DNA of 33,171 bases from Lysobacterales bacterium (GTDB lineage Bacteria > Pseudomonadota > Gammaproteobacteria > Xanthomonadales > Wenzhouxiangellaceae), in the NCBI GenBank assembly GCA_022360675.1, contig JAKSCJ010000115.1, positions 1 to 33,171 on the forward strand, written 5' to 3'. Below are positions 24,974-32,913 of this stretch, in pieces. Every line of letters begins with the position of its first letter. Within the stretch, counting starts at the first letter, position 1. Below the pieces are notes generated by a model. That model had not been told where the DNA came from. It did not search any database and worked only from the letters and a program-made list of their open reading frames with translations. Both the position numbers and the translations under genes were made by a program.

Positions 24974-25001
24974 ATATTAATGATACACACATGTCTCGCA
25001 A
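24974..25001 (-). promoter_or_regulatory. Predicted promoter of the propeller-cytochrome gene
   Basis: On the minus strand TTGCGA (25001-24996) and TAATAT (24979-24974) are 16 bp apart. Operator O1 fills the spacer and O2 follows the -10, so repressor binding would block polymerase. The hexamers are moderate matches. Confidence 0.45.
24980..24999. promoter_or_regulatory. TetR-type operator O1
   Basis: ATGATACA-CACA-TGTCTCGC is an imperfect palindrome with the same ATGA(T/G)ACA half-site as O2 and O3. Aligned to the reverse complement of O3, 14 of 17 core positions are identical. Confidence 0.65.
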
Positions 25002-25350
25002 AATCAAATCTCTTTTTGCTTTGGATAAAAATTAGCCAGGATGAAACGCACGCAGTAAACCTGCCGCACAGCCATAAAGACAACAGCCGAGGCCGCCGGA
25101 TAGTGCGGCAAGCACGCCTTAGCAAAACGCGCCCGAATAGAAAGAATCAGGAGAAAAGGTCAGAAAAAAGCTCAAGGGAGAAGCGCCCAGCGGCAAGCCA
25201 TGGCAAGAGCCACTCAAGCCAACATCAGCCGGCAAAAAACTAAGCAGTAAAAAGCTAAGAAGAAAACCATCGGCGGTGCAGTAAGTACTCGCCGCCACAC
25301 ACAAAACAGGCGCTAACTTAGCAAAGGCGCTAACAAAGAAAGCCTGGGCC
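25002..25350. other. Gap between tetR and the cytochrome promoter
   Basis: These 349 bp hold no credible gene. Composition is A- and purine-rich on the plus strand. A 10-bp direct repeat AGGCGCTAAC occurs at 25308-25317 and 25325-25334. A probable tetR terminator lies at 25271-25296. Confidence 0.5.
25271..25296 (-). terminator. Probable terminator of tetR
   Basis: On the minus strand GGCGG pairs with CCGCC over a 15-nt loop, and the T-rich run GGTTTTCTTCTTAG follows a few bases later. The stem is short, so this is only a candidate. Confidence 0.4.
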
Positions 25351-25914
25351 CTATGGCGTTGAGCCCTGCGGAGTAAGGCCGTGGATCAGAGTGCGGTATA
25401 CCCAAGCCGCAGCCGCACTGGCGCCCACTTGCTGCTCTCCAATCATTTGCCATGCGGCATAAATTAAATTATTGAACGCCAAGACCACCCAATCGGCGGG
25501 GATTTCGCGGTCAATCGCCAATTCTTGCTGGCTGGCTTGAATCAGCATTTTCAGCTCATTATTTTGTCGATTCAGCTGCTTAATGACTTCCTCATCGCTG
25601 ATGGAAGGCTGACGAATCAAAAAATAATAGCGATCACCCATAGGTACGATGGCCTCAATGGTGAGGCGCAAAGCATCCAAAGAAGAAGTGGCCGCTGTCA
25701 TCACATGGGCGGTGGCGTCGTCGGTGGCTTGTATCGCCTCTAAACTCAGTGCTCGCAATAGATCTTCACGGCTCGGAAAGTGGCGGTATAAAGTGGCGCG
25801 GCCAATACCAGCCGCCTCGGCCACTTCAACAAATGAAGCGCCAGGGTTCTCGGCCAATAACACCGTAGCCGAATCCATCAACGCTTGGCGTGTCGCGCGT
25901 TGCCGTGCATCCAT
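25351..25914 (-). CDS. TetR-family transcriptional regulator
   Basis: The 187-residue repressor has an N-terminal TetR DNA-binding domain (MDARQRATRQALMDSATVLLAENPG, then the helix-turn-helix VAEAAGIGRATLYRHFPSREDLL at about 31-53) and a helical C-terminal ligand domain (about 60-185). ATG 25914 is preferred over a TTG at 25935: it gives a normal TetR N-terminus and AAGG precedes it. A palindrome matching those at the cytochrome promoter (O1, O2) lies at 25935-25954, just upstream of its own start, which points to autoregulation and control of the cytochrome gene and perhaps of the divergent DUF6502 gene. The ligand is unknown. Confidence 0.92.
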   Translation of the reverse strand: MDARQRATRQALMDSATVLLAENPGASFVEVAEAAGIGRATLYRHFPSREDLLRALSLEAIQATDDATAHVMTAATSSLDALRLTIEAIVPMGDRYYFLIRQPSISDEEVIKQLNRQNNELKMLIQASQQELAIDREIPADWVVLAFNNLIYAAWQMIGEQQVGASAAAAWVYRTLIHGLTPQGSTP

Positions 25915-25934
25915 AGACCTTCTCAATATTAACA

Positions 25935-25954
25935 ATAAGACACTTTTGTATCAT
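25935..25954. promoter_or_regulatory. TetR-type operator O3 in the tetR/DUF6502 divergent region
   Basis: ATAAGACA-CTTT-TGTATCAT has the half-site and 4-bp spacer of O1 and O2; 6 of 8 half-site positions match. It lies 21 bp upstream of tetR and 162 bp upstream of the divergent DUF6502 gene. Confidence 0.65.
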
Positions 25955-26115
25955 AAAATGCATTGTTTGTCCATGCATGTTATGGGCTCATCAAACCGCC
26001 TGCTGACTTTAATGGTTTTTCATAAGGCTTGTTGATAAGGGTCGAAGTTTTTATATTGTCTGCCGAACTTATTTTAACGGGCGATGCCAACAGGCATATA
26101 AGGGACGTCTTAACC

Positions 26116-26865
26116 ATGTCGGAAGATGCAAAGGAGGCAGCGGAAGCGCTGTTAGAAGAAGTATTTATTGCGCTCTTACAAATTGCCGATCGACATGGCA
26201 TTACCATCAAGCGTATGGCCGAGCTACTCCCCATTGCTCAAGTTCAGGCGATGCGCGCTCAAGGCATGACCCAGCAAGACATCATGGCGGCCAGTGGTTA
26301 CGCACTAAAAACCGTACGCAAATTACTCGCAGCCGATATTCCCAACGATAACTACAACCGCATCGAACGCTTTGTGGGCTCGTGGATGAGCGACCCTAAC
26401 TTCCCCCAATCTTTACCGCTCAATGGTGGTCGTTTCCCTAATTTTCATGATGTGGTGTTCCGCTACGGCCGCGAGTTTACGCCCGGTGCCTTACAGCGCA
26501 TTTTGGTGGAACAAGCCCTAGCCACTGTTGAAGACGAACAAATCACCTTAACTGGACGCGCCGTGTTGGGTCAGTCCACCACCGAGCGTTTAGAATCGGG
26601 TGCGATCAGCCTAGGTAATTTCATCAATACGGTGGCACATAACATTAGCGGCCACCAACCCCCACTGCTTGAACGACGTATTTGGTCTCATTCTATTCCC
26701 CCCGATCGCATCCCCATTGTGCGTGAACAAACACTCTCGGCGGCGCTGGAGTTTAAAGAGAAAATTGTCGCGATACTCAGCGCTGAAGAAGATCCAGAAG
26801 CAATGGAGCAAACGGATAGCTCACTGGCCGCAGGGATTGGTATTTACTGGTTTGAACGAGGGTAA
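26116..26865 (+). CDS. DUF6502-like protein, copy 2 (putative HTH protein)
   Basis: This 249-residue cytoplasmic protein is paralogous to the product of 2048-2908. The HTH here is clearer (MTQQDIMAASGYALKTVRKLLAADIPN, about 60-86). It shares the central WMSDP motif (WASDP in copy 1), a TPGALQRILVE segment matching VTVNTVLDRLLE, NFINTVAHNIS matching RLVNTIQHNVS, SIPPDRIPIVREQ matching SIPVEALPVYRQA, and the C-terminal AGIGIYWFERG. I chose ATG 26116 because AGGGA lies upstream and the extension to 26029 is not conserved in copy 1. As in copy 1, the next gene on the same strand encodes a small exported protein. Function is unknown; DNA binding is inferred from the HTH. Confidence 0.73.
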   Translation: MSEDAKEAAEALLEEVFIALLQIADRHGITIKRMAELLPIAQVQAMRAQGMTQQDIMAASGYALKTVRKLLAADIPNDNYNRIERFVGSWMSDPNFPQSLPLNGGRFPNFHDVVFRYGREFTPGALQRILVEQALATVEDEQITLTGRAVLGQSTTERLESGAISLGNFINTVAHNISGHQPPLLERRIWSHSIPPDRIPIVREQTLSAALEFKEKIVAILSAEEDPEAMEQTDSSLAAGIGIYWFERG

Positions 26866-26934
26866 GCTTTCCCCGCCGCAGGATTTGAGGGCTGTGCCTT
26901 AAAGCTTGCGGCTTTATTCCTAAGGAGGTTACCC

Positions 26935-27102
26935 ATGAAAAAACGATACACATTGTTCTTACTATTATTTGTGTCAATCTCAAGTTTTGCAGTTAATGAG
27001 GGCGGTACAGGCATACCAGAAAGCATCGAAAGTACCGGTAGTAACGCACCACAGTCGAGCTATCAATGGTTCGATGCATTCATGCGTTGGTGGCCGTTTT
27101 AA
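26935..27102 (+). CDS. 55-residue exported peptide paired with DUF6502 copy 2
   Basis: ATG 26935 is preceded by AGGAGGT at good distance, one of the best ribosome sites in the window. The product begins with a classic signal peptide (MKKRYTLFLLLFVSISSFA) and leaves a mature peptide of about 35 residues starting VNEGGTGIPES, ending in the aromatic tail FMRWWPF. The GGTG motif recalls the GEGTG repeats of the exported protein that follows DUF6502 copy 1. It lies 69 bp after the DUF6502 stop and before a strong terminator, so the two genes form an operon. No family known to me; a secreted signal, toxin-like peptide or envelope-stress ligand are all open. Confidence 0.8.
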   Translation: MKKRYTLFLLLFVSISSFAVNEGGTGIPESIESTGSNAPQSSYQWFDAFMRWWPF

Positions 27103-27150
27103 GTACCACTAATTCAAGCGCAATATCATAACGAGGATCGCACATCATCT

Positions 27151-27184
27151 ATTCAGGGGTAGTCGTGCACTATCCCTGAATTTT
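27151..27184 (+). terminator. Terminator of the DUF6502 copy 2/peptide operon
   Basis: A 13-bp stem from ATTCAGGG-G-TAGT with ACTA-T-CCCTGAAT (one G-T pair), loop CGTGC, is followed by TTTTATC. It lies 48 bp after the peptide stop. Confidence 0.85.
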
Positions 27185-27311
27185 ATCTACCCACCGCGAA
27201 AAGCAACACTGTTAATCGGATTCTGCTAGCGCTTAACGAAATATAAAATATATCGATATCAAAGCTTTGCTAGACTGCCCGCTCCCTTGTAAGGACACAG
27301 GAGCGTATGGA

Positions 27312-29483
27312 ATGAAGGCTCGTATTTCTGCCTTTTTCGCCCCCATAGCCAGCCTTATGCTGGCGGGCGGCTTGTATTCACCCAGTGCCTCGGCCACCTG
27401 GTCGGTGGTGGTGTTCGATACCGAAACCCAAGAGGTGGCCGTGGGTGGTGCCACTTGTTTATCGAGTGCGCAGGTTCCCGGCATCGATTTAAGCGAAGAG
27501 CTACCCGTCATCGTTGTAGGCGCTGGCGGCGGTGCCGCCCAATCCCAACTCGACGCCTCGGGCCAACGCCGAGTTATTATCAACAACGGTATTCGTGGCC
27601 AATTAAGCGCCACACAAATTCGCGATCAACTCATTCAGTTATCGGGTACCTCGGCCCATCAGCATGGTATTGCCGGTGCCGGTGGCAGCCAGGCAACACA
27701 AACCGGTAGCGGTAACTTCCCCCATGCTTCGGGCGTGGCGGGCAGCAGCGGTAATTTACATTACGCCATTCAAGGCAATGTGCTGGCCGGGCCCGAAGTG
27801 GTGCAAGCAGCCGAACAAGCCTTAGTGAACGATGGCGGCGATTTACCGCAACGTTTAATGGCGGCCATGGAAGCAGCTCGCGATTTCGGTGGCGATGGTC
27901 GTTGTTCTTGCAATGGGCCGCGCGCCGATAGCTGTGGTTCACCACCGCCTAATTTCAATAAATCGGCCCATGTGGGCTTTATGTTGGTTTCACGCTTTGG
28001 CGATACCGATGGCAACAGCTGTAATGGTGGTGGTTGCGCCAATGGCGACTACTTCATGCGCTTGAATGTGCCCAACCAACCCGCTTCGGCCCCCGATCCT
28101 GTCGATCAACTGCGCAATCAGTTCGATCAATTCCGCAGCAATTTAAATAATCGTCCCGATGCAGTGCAGTCCGATATCAACCTCACGCCCAACAGTGGTG
28201 GTTTTCAATTACAACTCACCATTAACGATTGGCGTGGTGTGCGGGTAAACGCGGGTATTAATAATGTGACCGTTAGCCATGCCGCCAACAGCGCGGGCAA
28301 CGCACAAATTGGTAGCGTGATTAACAATGGCAACGGTGTGTTCACGGTAAACCTCAACACGCCCGAACAACGGGTAGGTGACGATCTCTTTGAGGTGCGA
28401 ATCGACGACGGCCTGCGCGATGTGGTGATTCCGCCCCAACGTACACGTATTGCCGGTAACGCCATGGCCAGCTGCCCGGCGGGCTCTATTGATTTCAATG
28501 CCTTTGCCACCACCAGTTTCTCGAATCAAGACAACCCCGATACCGGCTCGGTACAAGTGCAAGATGGTGGTGCCACCTTGGCCTTAACGGGTAATCGCTG
28601 GCGCGCGTCCAGCCAAAGCTTTAGCGTCACACCCAACACCGTGATCGAATTCGAATACGCCGCCGGCCCGCAGGGCGAAATCCACGGCATTGGCTTTGAC
28701 GAAGACGATACCATCAGCCAGGACCGCATCTTCCGAGTGTGGGGCGTGCAAAACTGGGGCATGACGTTTAATCCGCAATACGATGGTTCGGGTGCCTTCC
28801 AAAGCTTCCGTATTCCGATCGGACAAAGCTACACCGGCAACAGCATGCGTTTGGTTTTTGTGAATGATCACGATGCGGCACCGCAAAATGCGGCTTCGCG
28901 TTATCGTTGTGTACGCGTTTTTGAAGAAGATACCGGCCCCGGCGGCAGTTGTAGCCTCGAACAGAATTTTGATAACAATGCCAGCGGTTGGACCAACGCC
29001 AGCAATGCCAGCTGCAGCACGGGTAGCTTTGTGCGCGGCACACCCACCGTTACCAGTAATGGTGGCATTACCATTCAAGCGGGCGGCGATAACACCTCGG
29101 GCAATGGTGGCGCCATGTTTACTGCGGTCAATAGCTCCGCCGGTGTAGACGACGTAGATGGCGGCGAATGCATCTTAGAGTCGCCCACCATCACCGTAAA
29201 TGAAGCCTCCACATTAAACATGGCTTACTTCCATGGCCAACGCGACGCTGGCGATGATGCGGGCGACTTCTTTGCATTAGAAGTCTCCACCAATGGCGGT
29301 GGCAGTTATCAACCCATTGTGAACATTGGCGATGTACAAAGCGTTGGTGCCTGGAGCAATGCTCCGGCCACCAATATCGCCGCCGGTAGCCAGGTGAGAA
29401 TTCGCCTGCGCGTAGCGGATGGCAGCGCGAATGGCGATTTAATTGAAGCCGGTTTGGACGATGTGAGTATCTGCCCTAATTAA
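27312..29483 (+). CDS. Secreted DUF1028 (Ntn-hydrolase-like) multidomain protein
   Basis: The 723-residue exported protein has signal peptide 1-28 with SASA before TWSVVVFD. Cleavage there would leave Thr29 at the N-terminus, where DUF1028 proteins and other Ntn hydrolases carry their nucleophile. Residues about 29-250 are the DUF1028 domain (TWSVVVFDTETQEVAVGGATC, IVVGAGGGAAQSQ). It is followed by an Ig/Big-like segment (about 290-385), a beta-sandwich that may bind ligand (about 390-540, with IEFEYAAGPQGEIHGIGFDEDD) and a MAM-like jelly-roll module (about 545-723, with LNMAYFHGQRDAGDDAGDFFALEVSTNGG). Several Cys suggest disulphides. AGGAG lies nine bases before ATG 27312. A single-gene unit between two terminators. 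Substrate unknown, perhaps peptides or amides on the cell surface. Confidence 0.82.
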   Translation: MKARISAFFAPIASLMLAGGLYSPSASATWSVVVFDTETQEVAVGGATCLSSAQVPGIDLSEELPVIVVGAGGGAAQSQLDASGQRRVIINNGIRGQLSATQIRDQLIQLSGTSAHQHGIAGAGGSQATQTGSGNFPHASGVAGSSGNLHYAIQGNVLAGPEVVQAAEQALVNDGGDLPQRLMAAMEAARDFGGDGRCSCNGPRADSCGSPPPNFNKSAHVGFMLVSRFGDTDGNSCNGGGCANGDYFMRLNVPNQPASAPDPVDQLRNQFDQFRSNLNNRPDAVQSDINLTPNSGGFQLQLTINDWRGVRVNAGINNVTVSHAANSAGNAQIGSVINNGNGVFTVNLNTPEQRVGDDLFEVRIDDGLRDVVIPPQRTRIAGNAMASCPAGSIDFNAFATTSFSNQDNPDTGSVQVQDGGATLALTGNRWRASSQSFSVTPNTVIEFEYAAGPQGEIHGIGFDEDDTISQDRIFRVWGVQNWGMTFNPQYDGSGAFQSFRIPIGQSYTGNSMRLVFVNDHDAAPQNAASRYRCVRVFEEDTGPGGSCSLEQNFDNNASGWTNASNASCSTGSFVRGTPTVTSNGGITIQAGGDNTSGNGGAMFTAVNSSAGVDDVDGGECILESPTITVNEASTLNMAYFHGQRDAGDDAGDFFALEVSTNGGGSYQPIVNIGDVQSVGAWSNAPATNIAAGSQVRIRLRVADGSANGDLIEAGLDDVSICPN

Positions 29484-29514
29484 CTTGTTTGTCCTTAAAA
29501 CCCTAAAGGCAAAA

Positions 29515-29547
29515 CAACAACAGCGGGCTTATGGCCCGCTGTTGTTG
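29515..29547. terminator. Bidirectional terminator between convergent genes
   Basis: A perfect 14-bp stem (CAACAACAGCGGGC with GCCCGCTGTTGTTG, loop TTATG) lies between the DUF1028 gene and the convergent multiheme gene. The minus-strand reading continues into TTTTG, so it best serves the cytochrome gene; it can also stop the plus-strand transcript. Confidence 0.85.
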
Positions 29548-29596
29548 CTTAAGATGATGATAAAAAAACGCTCAGTTAGGTATCGCTTATCGTCAC

Positions 29597-32500
29597 TTAC
29601 AACGCACAGCTTTGTGATTGACCATTAAGATTGCTCTTCGCACATACCAAACCCAATTTCCATTGTTTGATATACGCCTGGCCGTTCACCATGGTGTTGG
29701 TGTTTAAGTGGCTCGTGAGATACCACAAACGCTGAATTTCGTTTTTCTTCGCCGGTCCGCGGTTGGCATCGCGGAATCGTTGTTGCAGATAAAACGGCGG
29801 AATCGATTGATTAAACAAGCGTACTTCCACACCGGCAACCTTTTGTAAGGTGGTTGCATCTAAATTCACCGAATAACGAATTTGATCGGCACCGGTTAAG
29901 CTGGGATCGGTGTAGTAAGGATCGTTCGCCGCTTCACCATGGGTAATGGATAACTCTTGAATATATTTCGAATCAAACTGGGTTTTAAAGAACTCAGGGT
30001 CATAGCCCAACGGACGTAAACGGTTATCTTTAACATGGGTGACCCGACGCAGGAAGCTAGTGGTGAAATCACCCGCTGAATCGGTGATGAGCTCTTGATA
30101 AATCTGTGCCTGATCCTGGCGTTCAATCAACTGATAATGGGGTTGATACGCCTTAGGGTTTTTAATGGGCAATTCACTGGGCAACGGTGTGGGCATACGT
30201 TGCGATAAGGTCGCGCCATCCACCACTACGCCCAAGTCATTGGTACAACCTGAACACCATAAGGTATTGCCGCTGGCATCCACTAAGCGATATTCCAAAA
30301 TCACGCGCCTAAAGCCCACACCCGAAGGCAAGTAATGGCCCGCTTTATTGTGCACCGTTACATCGGTGGTAATGGTATTGCCATCCACTTTGGGTGCTTG
30401 AACACTGATGGTGGCGGTTTCGTTCTCGGCAATTTCAATGAATTGATCGCGCGTATGGGTTAATGCGGGCTTAGGCGCACCATTCATATAGTCGATCTGG
30501 CGTAAGCCCAGTAACACCGGGAACTGCTGGAACATTTCATTTAAGAACACATTCAAACCCAGCAGGGTATGGCGGGCAAAACCCTTTTGCTTGGTCAGGC
30601 GAATGTCTTCATCGGGCAATCGATTGGTGGTGGGCGGGAAGCTGTTGCTATCTTCAATATTGGCAATATAACTATTTAAAGGCTCGCCTTCGAAATGGGT
30701 TTTCATATGGCAGTCTTGACACGACTGCGCATGTTCTTTCGACCAAGAAAATTGACTATTACTCCATTCCAAACCCGTGGTTTGTTCATACGAACCAGGT
30801 AAGGGTTTGCCATCGTTGGTAAACACAGGCAATAAAATATTATGACAAGAGCTACACAGTTCAGACGATTTAATTTGTGCAGCAAATTTAGGTGTTACAC
30901 CCAAAGCGTGTTCCATAGGTTTAGGAACAATGGTGTCGTCACCGAAGGGACCATAAACTTCATCGCCGGGGCCAGTAATAAAGTTGCCGGTAAAGCCAGC
31001 TTCGGTGCCTAAGCCTTCATCGCTAATGTGATGACACACCGCACATGAAATACCATCGCGCGCTAAACCACCGTAATCGCCCGCATGGGGGGCTGCATCG
31101 GTGTTTTGGTATTGGGTGACATTACTCAATGCAAAGGGCTGACCAAAAGGGACTTCTTTAGGCGGTGGCACGGGAAAGATATCGCGACACTCATCGCCTT
31201 GATTTTGGGTATCGATGGCTAATTGACGTTGGCCCATCACACCATGGCAATGCAGGCAGGTGTTCTCGATACAGGTGGTGAGCTCGGGTAGATTATTGGT
31301 TTCACTTTGCAGTTGCGAGAAAAAGATGGGATCGCGCCCGGCCAAACCCATGGGTGAGGTCCGCCACGTGGCATAGGGCGATAAATTTACCTCTTCGCCC
31401 AGCTTATTGGTAAACACCATATTAGGCGCTTGCGAGTTCGACACCGTGGCATCGTGGCAACCCATGCATTGGTCCGAGGTTAAAAACTGACCCGGCCCGT
31501 GCGCTGTCGAGACTTTATGATCGAAGGTTTCAGCTGGCAGGCGTAAATCCCAAGCGGCGCTGAAGTTCACCGGCGAGATCTGATTGTAAAAGGCCACAAA
31601 GTTAGGATCGGCCTGATTGAGTGGCGTTGAAAACGGTGCCGGTCGCTCGGTGCCACGCGTCGCGCTGGGCTTGGCCGCTAATAACTGTTCACGGGCAGCC
31701 AAGGGCATATCATGCTTGGCATTGGGCGTGATGGCACGCGCCTGGCGGAGCCTACGCTGTGGATAGAAATGATATTGAATACCGGCGGAAACCACATTTT
31801 CTAGCGAAGAATAGGTACTTTCTGAAGCCGCCGAAGCGTGGCAATTGATGCAATAGTTACCAAACGAGTTATACGGATATACCGTAATGGGCTTGGTATC
31901 GTAGGTTTGACCATCCACCACATACTTACTGGCGGTGTTGGTGGGATACCAGGCCGGATCGGGCGCACTGGGTTTGGGTGGAATGGTATCCACACTGCCC
32001 GCTGCCGATGCATTCACAATGGGTGGATTACCACCGCCTTCGTTGCCCACCCAATACCAACCATCGTGGGAAGCTTCTTGGTCTTTCACCATGACCGCCC
32101 AAAAGATGTTGTTGTCATCCATTTGTTGCGTAGGTATCGATAAGCAAGAGTTATCGCCTAAATCCACCGTGGGTTCGGTGATCGACATCATTTCTTTGAC
32201 GATCACCGCACCATCGGGAATCTCCCCTTGGCGATCGTTACATAGCCAATCCACCATCTTGGGCGAATAATAAATCCGCACCGCCGGATGCACACCGTAA
32301 GACTGAGCGCCACTGGCAATTTTTCCATTAGCAGTAGAACCCACCACCGGACCAGTAAAGCGCCAATCGCGATCGGCCACCCAGTCGCGATAGCTATGAT
32401 TCCCTAGCCAGTCGCCAAAGCGTTCATCGTATTCATTTTTTTGTTCCAGTTGTAACAAGCTGGCGGGCATCCAACTGGGCTCGGGGGTTCGTTGGCGTTT

Positions 32501-32692
32501 TGCTTCTACCGCACAGAAGGCCTGAACATCCTTCATAATCTGCACTTCATCACCTCGCTCACACACCCAATCGTTAGGATCGCCCTTGGGCGGTGTGGCA
32601 GCAGCACAGGTGTGACCTAAGGCAACACCAAGCACAACGAGAAGCAAAGACGTAAGCCTTTGCTTTTTCCGCAGTAAGCGTTGTTTATTCAT
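29597..32692 (-). CDS. Hexaheme c-type cytochrome with P460-like N-terminal domain
   Basis: The 1031-residue exported protein has a signal peptide about 1-31 (ends TCAA or CAAA). Residues about 40-290 look like cytochrome P460 (VRIYYSPKMVDWL, IPDGAVIVKEMMSI, then DGWYWVGNEGG and the terminal CINCH at 281-285). The middle region carries five more heme motifs: CMGCH 409, CLHCH 479, CAVCH 550, CSSCH 613, CQDCH 658. The C-terminal third is a beta domain with HNKAGHYLPSGVGFRRVILEYRL (781-803), common in large multiheme cytochromes. Six hemes in total. It is probably a periplasmic or extracellular electron-transfer or oxidising enzyme; P460 relatives oxidise hydroxylamine, but the substrate here is unknown. 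ATG 32692 has GGGA five bases upstream; 32728 would add 12 residues before the signal peptide. Convergent with the DUF1028 gene. Confidence 0.85.
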   Translation of the reverse strand: MNKQRLLRKKQRLTSLLLVVLGVALGHTCAAATPPKGDPNDWVCERGDEVQIMKDVQAFCAVEAKRQRTPEPSWMPASLLQLEQKNEYDERFGDWLGNHSYRDWVADRDWRFTGPVVGSTANGKIASGAQSYGVHPAVRIYYSPKMVDWLCNDRQGEIPDGAVIVKEMMSITEPTVDLGDNSCLSIPTQQMDDNNIFWAVMVKDQEASHDGWYWVGNEGGGNPPIVNASAAGSVDTIPPKPSAPDPAWYPTNTASKYVVDGQTYDTKPITVYPYNSFGNYCINCHASAASESTYSSLENVVSAGIQYHFYPQRRLRQARAITPNAKHDMPLAAREQLLAAKPSATRGTERPAPFSTPLNQADPNFVAFYNQISPVNFSAAWDLRLPAETFDHKVSTAHGPGQFLTSDQCMGCHDATVSNSQAPNMVFTNKLGEEVNLSPYATWRTSPMGLAGRDPIFFSQLQSETNNLPELTTCIENTCLHCHGVMGQRQLAIDTQNQGDECRDIFPVPPPKEVPFGQPFALSNVTQYQNTDAAPHAGDYGGLARDGISCAVCHHISDEGLGTEAGFTGNFITGPGDEVYGPFGDDTIVPKPMEHALGVTPKFAAQIKSSELCSSCHNILLPVFTNDGKPLPGSYEQTTGLEWSNSQFSWSKEHAQSCQDCHMKTHFEGEPLNSYIANIEDSNSFPPTTNRLPDEDIRLTKQKGFARHTLLGLNVFLNEMFQQFPVLLGLRQIDYMNGAPKPALTHTRDQFIEIAENETATISVQAPKVDGNTITTDVTVHNKAGHYLPSGVGFRRVILEYRLVDASGNTLWCSGCTNDLGVVVDGATLSQRMPTPLPSELPIKNPKAYQPHYQLIERQDQAQIYQELITDSAGDFTTSFLRRVTHVKDNRLRPLGYDPEFFKTQFDSKYIQELSITHGEAANDPYYTDPSLTGADQIRYSVNLDATTLQKVAGVEVRLFNQSIPPFYLQQRFRDANRGPAKKNEIQRLWYLTSHLNTNTMVNGQAYIKQWKLGLVCAKSNLNGQSQSCAL

Positions 32693-32913
32693 GACCTTCC
32701 CTACCTTTGCATTACAATGTAACGACAAAAACTATTTATATATAGAAAAAATCACTAAAATTAATCATACACCCCAGAGCCAAGCCACTGCGACCCAAAC
32801 AGTGACCAGAGCTCTCTTTTAGTGAGTTTCCTCGCTCTTTTATACAAACCTTAAGATCATGTGATTTCAACCCCAAGCGTTTCCCTACGCTCAGGCTCTA
32901 CGGATACTCAAGC

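Noticed and set aside
25308-25334. Two copies of AGGCGCTAAC as the start of a CRISPR or integron array
   Set aside because: Only two 10-bp copies with a 7-bp spacer, no further units and no cas or integrase gene.
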